Positions 21,190 to 31,491 of a stretch of 64,000 bases of DNA are shown here, piece by piece (within the stretch, counting starts at the first letter, position 1; the number at the start of each line of letters is the position of its first letter). This DNA comes from Muribaculaceae bacterium (GTDB lineage Bacteria; Bacteroidota; Bacteroidia; Bacteroidales; Muribaculaceae). The notes under the pieces were generated by a model, which was not told where the DNA came from, did not search any database, and worked only from the letters and a program-made list of their open reading frames with translations. The position numbers were made by a program, and so were the translations under genes. Where the stretch lies: NCBI GenBank assembly GCA_029058745.1, contig JAIDXM010000086.1, positions 1 to 64,000 of the forward strand, written 5' to 3'.

Positions 21190-22290
21190 ATGAAACCCTT
21201 TTTTTCATACCTATCGGGAGCATGCCTGACCGCAGCCGCAGCTTCCTGTCTGCTTCTCGCTTCCTGCGGTGAGCCTCATTTCAAAATCAAAGGTGAGATA
21301 TATGGCGCCGAAGACATGTCTGTGGTGCTTGAGAAGTCTGACTTCCACGGCAGATGGGTGGCTATCGATTCCACCAGGACTTCTTCGACAGGTTCTTTCT
21401 CCATCTCCCGGCCCGCCCCGGCTGCCCCTGAGGTGTTCCGTCTGGAACTCGGAGGTCGCTATATCTATTTCCCTATTGACTCCGTGGAAACAGTCACCGT
21501 CTCGACTTCTTCGAAAGACTTCGGGACACAATATACCCTCTCCGGGACTCCGAAAGCGGAGGCTATGGAACGCTTCGACAAGGAAGTGATGGCTCTCCCT
21601 GCCGACATCTCAGTTGATTCTCTTGAGTCTTTCAAGAAAAACGTTTTCTCAAAATACATGAAAGACGCGCAGGGTTCAATAGTGAGTTACTACGCCTTGA
21701 CTAAAACCATAGGAGACAAACCTCTGTTCAACCCGGAAGACGACTACAAATATTTCGCGGCAGTAGCCACGGGATTCAAGGAGAAAAGGCCCTCAGACCC
21801 TCACACCGCACTGCTGGAACAGACATCCCTCAACTCTCTGAAACGACGCAACTCAAGTCTGGGCACCCATCTGCAGATTGAGGCCACCGAGCTGAAAGTG
21901 ATTGACATCGAGTTGCCAGACGAGAACGGGACAATGCGGAAGCTCTCCGATTATGTCGGCAAAGGGAAACCGGTGGTGGTGATGTTCTCCGTTCTCACCC
22001 ATCCTGACGCACCGGCCCTGAACATCGAACTCTCAAAGCTATATTCGTCACGCGGCGGGGACGCCGAGTTCTATCAGGTGTCGCTCGACCCCGACCAATA
22101 TTCCTGGAGAGACGCGGCACGCAATCTCCCCTGGGTGACGGTTTTCGACCCGGACGGCTCATACTCTAAAGCCGCAAGGTCGTACAATGTCTCCGACATA
22201 CCGACTTTCTTCATCTATGACCGCAACGGGGAACTGACCGCGAGAGCCGCCACCTTCGCAGAGCTCAAACGGCTACTGACTTCAATGTGA
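21190..22290 (+). CDS. TlpA-like thioredoxin-fold lipoprotein with DUF4369-like N-terminal domain; lacks CXXC
   Basis: Lipobox LLASC; N-terminal HFKIKGEIYGAEDMSVVLEKS; C-terminal KGKPVVVMFSVLTHPDAPALNIELSKLY...YNVSDIPTFFIYDRNGEL. Start 21190 preferred: TATATTTG at 21158-21165 lies downstream of the listed ORF start (21112). Confidence 0.78.
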   Translation: MKPFFSYLSGACLTAAAASCLLLASCGEPHFKIKGEIYGAEDMSVVLEKSDFHGRWVAIDSTRTSSTGSFSISRPAPAAPEVFRLELGGRYIYFPIDSVETVTVSTSSKDFGTQYTLSGTPKAEAMERFDKEVMALPADISVDSLESFKKNVFSKYMKDAQGSIVSYYALTKTIGDKPLFNPEDDYKYFAAVATGFKEKRPSDPHTALLEQTSLNSLKRRNSSLGTHLQIEATELKVIDIELPDENGTMRKLSDYVGKGKPVVVMFSVLTHPDAPALNIELSKLYSSRGGDAEFYQVSLDPDQYSWRDAARNLPWVTVFDPDGSYSKAARSYNVSDIPTFFIYDRNGELTARAATFAELKRLLTSM

Positions 22291-22297
22291 TACCGAC

Positions 22298-23443
22298 ATG
22301 AGAAAAATACTGTCAACCTTTCTCCTCCTGATTCCGTTTTCAATATCCGCCGATGACAAGCCGGAATTCAAAGTCGCCCCTTCGGGAAGGCTCCTGATTG
22401 ACGGAGCCTTATACGCCTCCCCCCAAAAGGGGAAGTTTCCTGACGGAATGGCCATTCCGGAGGTTCGACTCGGAGCCAGGATGAGTTATGGCAAATGGAC
22501 TTCCAACATTGACGTATGCTACTCTTACGCGAAGATTGGCCTCCGCAATATGTGGGTGGAATATGGCTTCGACAAACAGAATTCATTGAGATTCGGAAGC
22601 TTCATACATCAGTATGGACTACAGTCAACATCCGCGTCTCTGAAAGCCACATATGAGCAACCCACGGCTTCAGCCTTATACACCCCGGGACTTCAGCTTG
22701 GAGCCATGTACGTGCATTACTCGCCGCGATTTTATGCGGCGGCAAGCGCACACGTGGAGAGCAGTGCCCTGACTCAGGTAATCAACGAGCCTCTTTTCAA
22801 CCAGCAAGGCTATGGACTTCTCTCTCGCCTCATCTACCGGCATGTCTCACAGGATTCTCCGATATGGCATGTGGGAATAAGCGGTGGATTCGCCTCTCCT
22901 CAAAGGAGAGTGGAAAACAACACCGACATACACGACGGATTCACCTTATCCGCCAATTTCCCCACAAAAGTGGCACAGGTGTCGGCAATCGGCACTACCG
23001 TTGACAAGGCGATGAACCTTTTCAAGTTCACTCCGGAGGTGGTGTTGGCAAAAGACAGGTTTGCGTTTGAAGGACAGTATTTCTTCCAACAGATCAACCG
23101 CCGGCAAAATCTCCAAGCCTTCCGCTCGCAAAGCGGCTACGCCACTGCGAGAGTATTGCTTACGGGTGGCAAATACTCATACGTCTCCTCCACGGCCCAA
23201 CTCGCGAACCCCAAGTCAAACACTCTCGAATGTGTGTTGAACTACAACTACTCCACCCTCGTTGACTCCCGCGCGGCAATCTTCGGAGGCCGTAGCAACG
23301 TAATGTCGGTAACATTCAACTATTATTTCAATCCATACATCACCGCACGTCTGAACTACTTCTACGCCCACACGTGGGATCGCCAGGACTACGACCCGAT
23401 GTCTTTGAACGGGTTTCAGGCGCGCCTTATGGTTTTCTTCTGA
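22298..23443 (+). CDS. Outer membrane porin-like beta-barrel protein
   Basis: 381 aa; signal peptide; alternating aromatic beta-strands; terminal ARLNYFYAHTWDRQDYDPMSLNGFQARLMVFF. Confidence 0.75.
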   Translation: MRKILSTFLLLIPFSISADDKPEFKVAPSGRLLIDGALYASPQKGKFPDGMAIPEVRLGARMSYGKWTSNIDVCYSYAKIGLRNMWVEYGFDKQNSLRFGSFIHQYGLQSTSASLKATYEQPTASALYTPGLQLGAMYVHYSPRFYAAASAHVESSALTQVINEPLFNQQGYGLLSRLIYRHVSQDSPIWHVGISGGFASPQRRVENNTDIHDGFTLSANFPTKVAQVSAIGTTVDKAMNLFKFTPEVVLAKDRFAFEGQYFFQQINRRQNLQAFRSQSGYATARVLLTGGKYSYVSSTAQLANPKSNTLECVLNYNYSTLVDSRAAIFGGRSNVMSVTFNYYFNPYITARLNYFYAHTWDRQDYDPMSLNGFQARLMVFF

Positions 23444-23447
23444 CAAT

Positions 23448-23792
23448 ATGGCATCTGACTGGAAAGACGCACTCAGCGCACTCAGAGACTCCGGGACACT
23501 CCCGGACGGTGGCTCCTCCGCGAACGACGGGCAAGACTCCGACAAATCCTCCGGCTTCAAGAAATCGCCTCTGCATGTCGTGGTGGAACGGAAAGGGCGT
23601 GGCGGAAAAACCGCCACCATTATTGAAGGATTCGACGGCCCTGACAACGAACTTGAGGAACTCGCCCGTATCCTCAAGCAAAAACTTGGCGCAGGCGGGT
23701 CTGCCAGAGGAGGGGAAATACTCATACAAGGCAATCGGAAAGACGATGTGAAAGAAATACTCAAATCATTAGGCTACAAGACAAAAGGCTGA
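23448..23792 (+). CDS. SUI1/eIF1-like translation initiation factor family (YciH-type)
   Basis: 114 aa; KSPLHVVVERKGRGGKTATIIEGFDGPDNELEELARILKQKLGAGGSARGGEILIQGNRKDDVKEILKSLGY. Confidence 0.92.
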   Translation: MASDWKDALSALRDSGTLPDGGSSANDGQDSDKSSGFKKSPLHVVVERKGRGGKTATIIEGFDGPDNELEELARILKQKLGAGGSARGGEILIQGNRKDDVKEILKSLGYKTKG

Positions 23793-23793
23793 C

Positions 23794-26700
23794 ATGCTAC
23801 AACTTCAACGCGCTTCTGCCGGCTCCGGCAAGACATATACTCTCGCAAAAAAATTCCTGTGGTATCTCCTCGCCATCAGAGAACCCGGGAAACACTGGAG
23901 ACTCCGCACATCACGTGAAATCGCCGACGGACTCCCGAGGATTCTTGCCATAACCTTCACCAACAAGGCCACAAACGAGATGAAACAACGTATTGTGGAA
24001 AAACTTGCCGACATAGCAAGCGCCGATGGCTCACAAACATTGGATGACAGCCAAATCAACAGAATCGCTTACCTTTCGGAATTTGCCGAGAATCTCTCCA
24101 CCGACCGTGTGTCTGTCGCGAGGTCGGCCCGCACTGCCCTGTCGGTCTTGCTTAACGAGTATTCTGACTTCAAGGTTTCCACAATCGACTCCTTCTTTCA
24201 GACAATTCTCCGCACATTTGCCTATGAGGCGAATCTAAACGACTCATATCAAGTGGAAATCGACACGGATTTCCTTGCCTCTGCGGCCATTGACGCTACG
24301 CTCGACGACATCAACAATTCCCCGGAGTCGTCATATGCATCCTTCTGGATGACCGAAATAATGCAGGAACAGGCCGACGCCGGGAAGACAACCTGGAACG
24401 TGTTCCAGAAAAGCGCCCGCGACGACTCAATTTACACACGTCTCCGGAAGGCTTTGCTCAGGCTTGAAAACGAGGATTTCAAGGAAATACGCGATTTCCT
24501 TGACGACTATTTCGACACCCCCGATGGTTCTGACCCTCTGAAAAAGGCATATGAGAATATCCGCGAGAATGTGAAGGCTCCTATCAGCGACGCTCTGTCG
24601 GAGGCACAGACATATGCCAAGGAAGTCAAAAAACTATTCAGCCGTTTCGGTCTTGACATCTCGGAACATGGACACCGCTATCTGAAAGGGCATCTCCTGA
24701 AACTGAGGCAACTCCGTTTCGACCAGACCTCCAAGACAAACATCTTCTCTCCGCTCCGTCTCGACGGGAAAGATTCCATTCTCAAGAAAGGCGTATCTTC
24801 CGATGGCCTCGCGCAAATCACCGAAACCGCGTCACTCATGTATGAGGCTTATTCAAGATGGCTTGAACTGCGCGAGAGTCCGAAATGGATTCATTGGTCG
24901 CTGTATGCCCCTCTCGTGCCGTTTCTCGGGATACTCGGTGAAACCAGACGCAAAATGAGGGAGTATCTTGAATCGAACAATACGATTCAGCTTGGGGAAA
25001 CAAACTCCATGCTTCAGCGAATAATCGGAAAAGACGACGCCCCTTTCATATACGAACGCATAGGCACCGCCATCAACCACTATCTGATTGACGAATTTCA
25101 GGACACATCGAGATTGCAATGGAATAATCTCCTCCCTCTCCTGCGCGAAAGCGAAAGCCGGGGAGAAGACAACCTGATAATCGGAGACGCCAAGCAAAGT
25201 ATCTACCGGTTCCGGAACGCCGACCCCTCGCTTATCACGACAAGCGTGCCTGATGAATTCCCGAACCGTATCGACGCGGGAATGTCGAAAGCCGACAACA
25301 CCAACTGGAGATCTGACCGGACTGTAGTTGAATTCAACAATTACTTCTTCCGGTCTCTTGTCGATGAATTGGCCGACGAATCCCAAGGCACAATCGACCT
25401 CTCCGACCTATATGGGAATGTCGAGCAATTTCCGAGTCATCGCAATCGAGAAGGGTATGTGGAGCTTAATTTCCTGTCTCTTCCCGATGATATTGAACAA
25501 GACTCTCCGGAAGAGAAAATTCCGAAAGAAGAGAGACTCCGGCTCCTCGCATTGTCGAAAATAGGCCCGTTGACGGCATCTCTTATCAGACGAGGCTACA
25601 GACAGCGCGACATAGCCCTGCTCGTAGGCACCAATCAACTCGCCAAAGAGGTAATCGCCGCCTTTGTCGCCTACAATTCATCCCTGCCTCCAGGAGAGCC
25701 ACGCATTGAATTCATAAGCGAGGAATCACTTCTCGTGTCATCATCCGAAGCAGTAGGGATAATCGTCAGTGTCCTTGAGAAGATGACTGCCGGATCTGTG
25801 AGAGCCACGCGGAATACAGGACAGGAGAACCCAGAAGACACGGAAACAGATGCGAAGGGGAAGACTGTATGGTCTGACATAAAATGCAACTTCAGTTTCT
25901 ATGCCCTCCGACATCCGGAGTTGTCGGTGGCCACACAGGTGAAGGGATTCCTGGAAGAGGACTCTCCCGACGATTCCATCAACGCTATGCTCTCAGGGAT
26001 GCAGACAGTGGCACTCCCGGCCTTGGTGGAAGCAATAACGGAGAATTTCGTCCCTGTGGAACTGCGTCAGAGCCAGGCGGTGTTTATCGCCGCCCTTCAG
26101 GATATGGTACTGGAATACTGCGACCGTTATGCGGCGGATGTCTCGTCGTTCCTGTCGTGGTGGAAATCGAAAGGGGTCCTTAAATCAATATCATCCCCGG
26201 AGGGGACAGACGCTGTGCAGGTCATGACCATTCACAAATCTAAAGGATTGGAGTTCAAATGCGTCATACTTCCATTCGCCAACACATCCATGCTACCGTC
26301 GGGCGCAAAGTCTGAATGGAAATGGGTAAAACCGGCAACCTGTCTCTCGGATTCGGGGCTCCCCCCTTTCATGCCTGTCACCACAACGTCTGCATTGAAA
26401 GGTTCGGAACATGAAGAGGTTTGGACAAAGTATTTCGATCTCTACATGATGGACTGTCTGAACTCTTGCTATGTGGCGTTCACGAGGGCCGTCAGCGAAC
26501 TTTATGTCTTCACCGGACTTCCGGAAAAAAGCAATTCAAAGAAACTGGGGGCTTATTTATATTCAATATGCAACGAGGCCGGCACACGCCTTGACGACAT
26601 GTCGGGCACTGAGAAAGGCCAATTCATGCCGCCGGTGGAAATCATGGAATGGAACAGCACTCATGACACCGTCACATTCGGAGCTCCTGTAAATAATCCT

Positions 26701-27285
26701 GTCAACGAGAATCCAATCAATGATTTGGGAGAACCGGCCCGCGTGCTGAGTGAATATGGCGTTGACAGCAGTCCTGCCATACTAAAATATGTGGAAGGGG
26801 ACGACGATTCGGGAGACACCCTTCTTCCTGACGCCTACGACACAGACCCGCGTTCGGAAGGGAATCTCCTTCATGCGGCCATGTCTGACATAAAAGTGAC
26901 TGATGATATCCCACGGGCTCTTACTTCCCTTAAGATGAGAGGGCTGATTACATCCTCTCAGTGGGAAGAGTGGCTGGGCATGCTCTCTGAAGCCCTGTCA
27001 CGCCAACCGGTGTGCGGATGGTTCCACCCCTCCTGGACAGTACTCAATGAACGGGCCATATTGTTTCCCCATTCCGGCAACCTGCGCCCTGACAGAATCA
27101 TCATCTCGCCCGACCGCAAGACAGCTGTAATCATCGACTACAAATTCGGGACGGAACCTGCGGGCAACTCCCATATAAAGCAAGTGGCTGAATATGTGAA
27201 GGCATTCTCTGAAGCCTCGGGCATTAAAAATGTGTCGGGATTCGTATGGTATGTCAGGAGCGGCAAAATCATATCCGTATTTTAA
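23794..27285 (+). CDS. UvrD/REP-family helicase with C-terminal PD-(D/E)XK nuclease-like domain (AddA-like)
   Basis: 1163 aa; Walker A RASAGSGKTYTLAKKF; DEFQDTSRLQW; VMTIHKSKGLEF; C-terminal RPDRIIISPDRKTAVIIDYKFG. Confidence 0.92.
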   Translation: MLQLQRASAGSGKTYTLAKKFLWYLLAIREPGKHWRLRTSREIADGLPRILAITFTNKATNEMKQRIVEKLADIASADGSQTLDDSQINRIAYLSEFAENLSTDRVSVARSARTALSVLLNEYSDFKVSTIDSFFQTILRTFAYEANLNDSYQVEIDTDFLASAAIDATLDDINNSPESSYASFWMTEIMQEQADAGKTTWNVFQKSARDDSIYTRLRKALLRLENEDFKEIRDFLDDYFDTPDGSDPLKKAYENIRENVKAPISDALSEAQTYAKEVKKLFSRFGLDISEHGHRYLKGHLLKLRQLRFDQTSKTNIFSPLRLDGKDSILKKGVSSDGLAQITETASLMYEAYSRWLELRESPKWIHWSLYAPLVPFLGILGETRRKMREYLESNNTIQLGETNSMLQRIIGKDDAPFIYERIGTAINHYLIDEFQDTSRLQWNNLLPLLRESESRGEDNLIIGDAKQSIYRFRNADPSLITTSVPDEFPNRIDAGMSKADNTNWRSDRTVVEFNNYFFRSLVDELADESQGTIDLSDLYGNVEQFPSHRNREGYVELNFLSLPDDIEQDSPEEKIPKEERLRLLALSKIGPLTASLIRRGYRQRDIALLVGTNQLAKEVIAAFVAYNSSLPPGEPRIEFISEESLLVSSSEAVGIIVSVLEKMTAGSVRATRNTGQENPEDTETDAKGKTVWSDIKCNFSFYALRHPELSVATQVKGFLEEDSPDDSINAMLSGMQTVALPALVEAITENFVPVELRQSQAVFIAALQDMVLEYCDRYAADVSSFLSWWKSKGVLKSISSPEGTDAVQVMTIHKSKGLEFKCVILPFANTSMLPSGAKSEWKWVKPATCLSDSGLPPFMPVTTTSALKGSEHEEVWTKYFDLYMMDCLNSCYVAFTRAVSELYVFTGLPEKSNSKKLGAYLYSICNEAGTRLDDMSGTEKGQFMPPVEIMEWNSTHDTVTFGAPVNNPVNENPINDLGEPARVLSEYGVDSSPAILKYVEGDDDSGDTLLPDAYDTDPRSEGNLLHAAMSDIKVTDDIPRALTSLKMRGLITSSQWEEWLGMLSEALSRQPVCGWFHPSWTVLNERAILFPHSGNLRPDRIIISPDRKTAVIIDYKFGTEPAGNSHIKQVAEYVKAFSEASGIKNVSGFVWYVRSGKIISVF

Positions 27286-27317
27286 TTTGCATGATTCATG
27301 CTTATTCACTAACTTTG
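27286..27317 (+). promoter_or_regulatory. Bacteroidetes-type promoter for gldE
   Basis: TTTG (27286-27289), 20 nt, TAACTTTG (27310-27317). Confidence 0.6.
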
Positions 27318-27343
27318 CATCAGTAAACCAACACTCTATAATT

Positions 27344-28708
27344 TTGGACACAGACCCTTTACCATCTCCCTCACCTACAGTCTCGCTTCTGATATTGCTT
27401 TCACAGGCCATCGAATTCATCGCTCCGCCCAACTGGGCTTCGTGGGCAACTATTATCGTGATAGCCCTATGCTGTCTGCTTATTTCCGCATTCGTGTCTG
27501 GAAGCGAGATTGCCTATTTCGGCCTTTCCCGTACAGATATCGAAGACCTTAGCGAAGACAACGACCCGTCCAGCCGCAAGGCTTGCCATCTGCTCGCCAA
27601 CACGGAACGGTTGCTTGCCACAATCCTCATATCCAACAACCTGGTCAACATCACAATGGTCGTGCTCCTCTCCTTCGCGTTCAACCAGGTGCTGAGATTC
27701 AACAGCGCGGCCCTCGACTTCCTTTTCCAGACCGTGTTGCTGACATTCCTGCTTCTCCTGTTCGGCGAGATTTTTCCTAAACTCGTGGCTCGGGGAAGAA
27801 CCGTGAAGTGGGTGAAAATGGCCGCAGGTCCTATGGGGATGCTTTACACCCTGACAGCCCCTCTCGCCAAGCTCCTCGTGCGTTCCACCTCCCTTGTCAA
27901 CAAGGTGGTGACAAAGAAAAACGAACAGCTCTCGACAGATGAGCTTGAGAAAGCCCTCCAGATTTCCGACATCAAGGAAGGGCAAGACAAGGAAATGCTT
28001 GAGGGTATCCTCTCTTTCGGTGAGAAAGAGGTGAGCGAGATTATGATTTCAAGAGTTGACATTACCGCGATAGAGTATCACGACTCCTGGAGCCAGGCGA
28101 TGGACGTAATCCTGAAATCGGGATTCTCGAGGATTCCTGTATATGACACATCCCAAGACACCATACGTGGCATCCTCTATTCCAAAGACCTACTCCCTTA
28201 TATTGGCAAACAGGGGGATTCTTTCCGATGGCAGACTCTGCTCAGGGAACCATATTTCGTGCCGGAGTCCAGGATGATCGACGACCTTCTCGAAGACTTC
28301 CGCAAAAAGAAAATCCACATCGCGATTGTGGTGGATGAATACGGCGGCACGCAGGGAATGGTGACTCTCGAAGACATCATAGAGGAAATCGTTGGTGAGA
28401 TTGACGACGAATACGACGAGCAGACCACTTTCTACAAAAAGTTGAACGCCAATACATACATCTTCGACGCAAAAGTATCGCTGGGCGATTTCTGCCATGC
28501 GATAGACATCGAGGAGGAGGAACTCGGCGACACCGGTGAGGCGGAGACTCTCGCGGGGCTCCTTCTTGAGATAAAAGGGGATTTCCCTTCAATGAAGGAG
28601 ACTCTTCAACGTGGCCCTTGCCGCTTTCAGGTGGTGAAGCAGGAGCGCCACCGCATCACCAAAGTGAAAGTCACAATGACATCTGCCGCAACAGAATCAG
28701 ACGCTTGA
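27344..28708 (+). CDS. gldE: Gliding motility-associated protein GldE (CNNM + CBS pair + transporter-associated domain)
   Basis: Membrane domain [25 protein letters not shown] domains; [34 protein letters not shown] start at 27344 preferred over the listed 27230. Confidence 0.87.
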   Translation: MDTDPLPSPSPTVSLLILLSQAIEFIAPPNWASWATIIVIALCCLLISAFVSGSEIAYFGLSRTDIEDLSEDNDPSSRKACHLLANTERLLATILISNNLVNITMVVLLSFAFNQVLRFNSAALDFLFQTVLLTFLLLLFGEIFPKLVARGRTVKWVKMAAGPMGMLYTLTAPLAKLLVRSTSLVNKVVTKKNEQLSTDELEKALQISDIKEGQDKEMLEGILSFGEKEVSEIMISRVDITAIEYHDSWSQAMDVILKSGFSRIPVYDTSQDTIRGILYSKDLLPYIGKQGDSFRWQTLLREPYFVPESRMIDDLLEDFRKKKIHIAIVVDEYGGTQGMVTLEDIIEEIVGEIDDEYDEQTTFYKKLNANTYIFDAKVSLGDFCHAIDIEEEELGDTGEAETLAGLLLEIKGDFPSMKETLQRGPCRFQVVKQERHRITKVKVTMTSAATESDA

Positions 28709-28710
28709 AT

Positions 28711-29379
28711 ATGGAAAACGAATTCATATATTGGCCCCATCCCACCCCGATTGGCATCCGGGTGGAAGAGGTGTCGGGCATGGAGTCCAAATCTGGAAAT
28801 TTATGGCGCGAGATGGCGCTACAGATATATTGCGAAAACGGTCGCGACGGTTATCGAGATACAGGTCACTTCCCGAATGGCGCGCCTTTCCTTTTCGGAA
28901 TGCCGACGCGCATATCTGTCACACACACGGGACATCTTCTGGCCGTGGCTTCCCTGCCTAAAACTCCGGAGGCCGACCTCGCGAAGTTCAACACCCGCAC
29001 AGCGCTTGGCATCGATGCAGAACCTCTCTCCCGTGAGCAGGTGCTCAAAGTGCGCGACCGATTCCTTTCTGAAGATGAGAAAAAAATGGTTGACGAGAAT
29101 TGCCTCGAAGCCAACATAGTGGCCTGGACCGCCAAGGAAGCCCTCTACAAGGCGGCCTTGACGGAAGGTCTTGACCTCAGAAACGGAATTATAATCGACT
29201 CTCTCCCGGCCATTGACCGTAAGATGAACCTTCCCGGCGCCCCGGCTCCGGTAATCGGGAAAGCTCGTATCATGATTCCTGAAGAACATCTGATGGAACT
29301 ATACAGTTATGAGAGCGACGGATATTGCGTCACCATCGCCTACTCACCGAAATGCGCGAAGTTCTCGCGCCGACTATAA
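28711..29379 (+). CDS. 4'-phosphopantetheinyl transferase superfamily protein
   Basis: MENEFIYWPHPTPIG...; TALGIDAEPLSREQVLKVRDRFLSEDEKK...AWTAKEALYKA motif. Confidence 0.88.
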   Translation: MENEFIYWPHPTPIGIRVEEVSGMESKSGNLWREMALQIYCENGRDGYRDTGHFPNGAPFLFGMPTRISVTHTGHLLAVASLPKTPEADLAKFNTRTALGIDAEPLSREQVLKVRDRFLSEDEKKMVDENCLEANIVAWTAKEALYKAALTEGLDLRNGIIIDSLPAIDRKMNLPGAPAPVIGKARIMIPEEHLMELYSYESDGYCVTIAYSPKCAKFSRRL

Positions 29380-29402
29380 ACGCAACTTTCCCTTCCGTAT
29401 AA

Positions 29403-29440
29403 AAAGCGATTTCCGGTCTATATCTCCGGGAATCGCTTTC
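29403..29440 (+). terminator. Hairpin after the PPTase gene
   Basis: AAAGCGATTtCCGG tctatatct CCGGgAATCGCTTT. Confidence 0.65.
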
Positions 29441-29649
29441 ATGGTTGAGCCAGGTAGCTCCTGAATAATGGCAAGTTATCTCTTGACAGGCTGAAGACAT
29501 GCCTCAACCCATGTATCTTCGAAGCAGTACTGTTTCTTTCCTTAAACAAAGAAACCGACATACTGGTAATCCAATATGCCGGTGATAATCAGGTTCGTCT
29601 TATTGAATTACAACTCACTGTTCCTCAAAATACTTTAAGGACAGAAGCT

Positions 29650-29735
29650 TAATTCTGCAAGACGGGACGCAGGTATGTCGTGTTTGGAATCAGGAGAAGA
29701 GCCGTCCCACCACTTTCCGGTCATTGCCCGGAATT
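29650..29735. repeat. Diverged dispersed repeat, copy A
   Basis: aattctgcaagacgggacgcag...agaagagccgtcccaccactttc resembles 63850-63915. Confidence 0.6.
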
Positions 29736-29899
29736 GCCAAGGTGATGTAATCTCCCGTGAAACTGATGTCAGTTTCATTTGCACCGCAAATATATACAAA
29801 ATTCCTCAACCTGACAAACCTTCTATAAGATTTCTTCCCGTTTCGACCCGGCCTTCGGCTCATTCATGCAGGTTGAAATCTTTCGGCAATCATCTCCCG

Positions 29900-30016
29900 T
29901 CACCCTATGATGCTGCGGAGCTGCAATGCCGCGATGGCAAATCCGATACAATAGATAACCCAGACTCCAAGCCGCTCGGCGGCTGTCGGGTTGTCTTTCC
30001 TCTTGGTAGTGTTCAT
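29900..30016 (-). CDS. Putative 38-aa small membrane protein (not in ORF track)
   Basis: MNTTKRKDNPTAAERLGVWVIYCIGFAIAALQLRSIIG; basic N-terminus plus one hydrophobic segment; minus-strand TAATTTTG at 30095-30102 upstream. Confidence 0.45.
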   Translation of the reverse strand: MNTTKRKDNPTAAERLGVWVIYCIGFAIAALQLRSIIG

Positions 30017-30867
30017 AATCTGGCTTTTGTTGAATGTTGTTGTTTTGGCGACGTCTGACGGCTCTCCGGATTAGCCATCATCCTAATCACACCGCAAAAT
30101 TACCATCACGCACTGCCATATACTTGCATCAAAAGGTTAACAATTGCAAATTCCATTCCATGCCATTTTTCTTCAACACCGATAACGAACTCAGACATAT
30201 TAAACCATCTCCATTGGCTTGTTGGATGTGCCGGGGTGCATCCGCCTGTTGGCCGCATCAAATCTCGTAGTTAAGAGCCATGATGATAATCCCGATTATT
30301 AATCAATGACTCGAGAAGATGCTATTGAAGAATAAATCATACTGTAATCATCATACGGAATATGATTTTAACGATTGGGATGACATTAATGAACGCTTAG
30401 GATTTGAGTTTCATAAACCTCGGTAATATATCTCGGTATTCACCACCGCATACAGCAACTGGCGCATGGCCTGTACAATTCTTCCGACAAGACACGAAGG
30501 CCTTCGTCGAGTCTCACAAACGGCTCTTCTAAATCATGACCTGCGTTTTCCGCCGTATGATGCACGATGACATGAAGGTGCCGGTACGCTCGTTCGTGTG
30601 TAAAAAAGCCCCCAGATCCCCTGACACGTATGGAGAGGGTCTGGAGCTTCACACATCGTTTCCGCGACATCCGCAATCGAATAATATCAGATTCTTACCG
30701 CTGTAGGACAATTCGCCTATCTACGGAGCGACGGCATATGGATAGTTCCCACATCTTGCCTGAAAGACTAATCTTACCCACCCAACAACCAAGAGCCCCC
30801 CTTACAAACCAAACCATTGAACGCGCCGAGTGACAGCCAACCATATCAACATTAGAAAAATAAGTAA

Positions 30868-30900
30868 AAAAGGTTGCAACACAAACCATTGCAACCTTTT
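30868..30900 (-). terminator. Terminator downstream of beta-carbonic anhydrase gene
   Basis: Perfect 12-bp arms AAAAGGTTGCAA / TTGCAACCTTTT, 9-nt loop. Confidence 0.8.
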
Positions 30901-30951
30901 ATAAAGAACATATTCTCCACTTCCCAACGCCTTCCACTCGTTGTCGCATCG

Positions 30952-31491
30952 TCAGAGGGGACGTAACGCTCCGGTAGTGGAATCCATGATGTAGCCGCGA
31001 ACCACCACGTCCTTCGCCATAAGAGGATGGTTGCGCACAAGGTCAACGGTCTCGCTGATGGCATCCTCGGTGCTGTCGAAGCCGTGAAGCCAGCTGTCAA
31101 GGTCTATGCCGCAATGCTTCATCAGATTGATATTGCTCTCAGGGATACCTCTCTCTTTCATGGCATGCTGCATCTCACGGCTGTCCATACCCTGCACTCC
31201 ACATCCCGTATGCCCTACAATCATTATCTCCTCCACACCAAGTTCATAGACAGCCACGAGAAGACTGCGCATGGTGCTGTCAAAAGGATTTGTTATAGTG
31301 GCCCCCGCGTTCTTTATTATCTTCACGTCGCCGTTTCTGAATCCCAACGCCGCAGGGAGCAGCTCCACAAGACGAGTGTCCATACACGTCACTATAGCGA
31401 TTTTCTTATTCGGATATTTGTCAGTCAGAAAACGCTCATACCCCTTCTCCTCTACAAATCTCCTGTTGAATTCAAGTATCTCGTTTATCAT
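30952..31491 (-). CDS. Beta-carbonic anhydrase
   Basis: 179 aa; TCMDTRLVELLPAALGFRNGDVKIIKNAGATI...IMIVGHTGCGVQGMD zinc-site motifs. Confidence 0.93.
   Translation of the reverse strand: MINEILEFNRRFVEEKGYERFLTDKYPNKKIAIVTCMDTRLVELLPAALGFRNGDVKIIKNAGATITNPFDSTMRSLLVAVYELGVEEIMIVGHTGCGVQGMDSREMQHAMKERGIPESNINLMKHCGIDLDSWLHGFDSTEDAISETVDLVRNHPLMAKDVVVRGYIMDSTTGALRPL

Noticed and set aside
30258-30302. Short minus-strand hydrophobic peptide LIIGIIIMALNYEI*
   Set aside because: Only 14 residues with no good start codon; too short to support as a gene.
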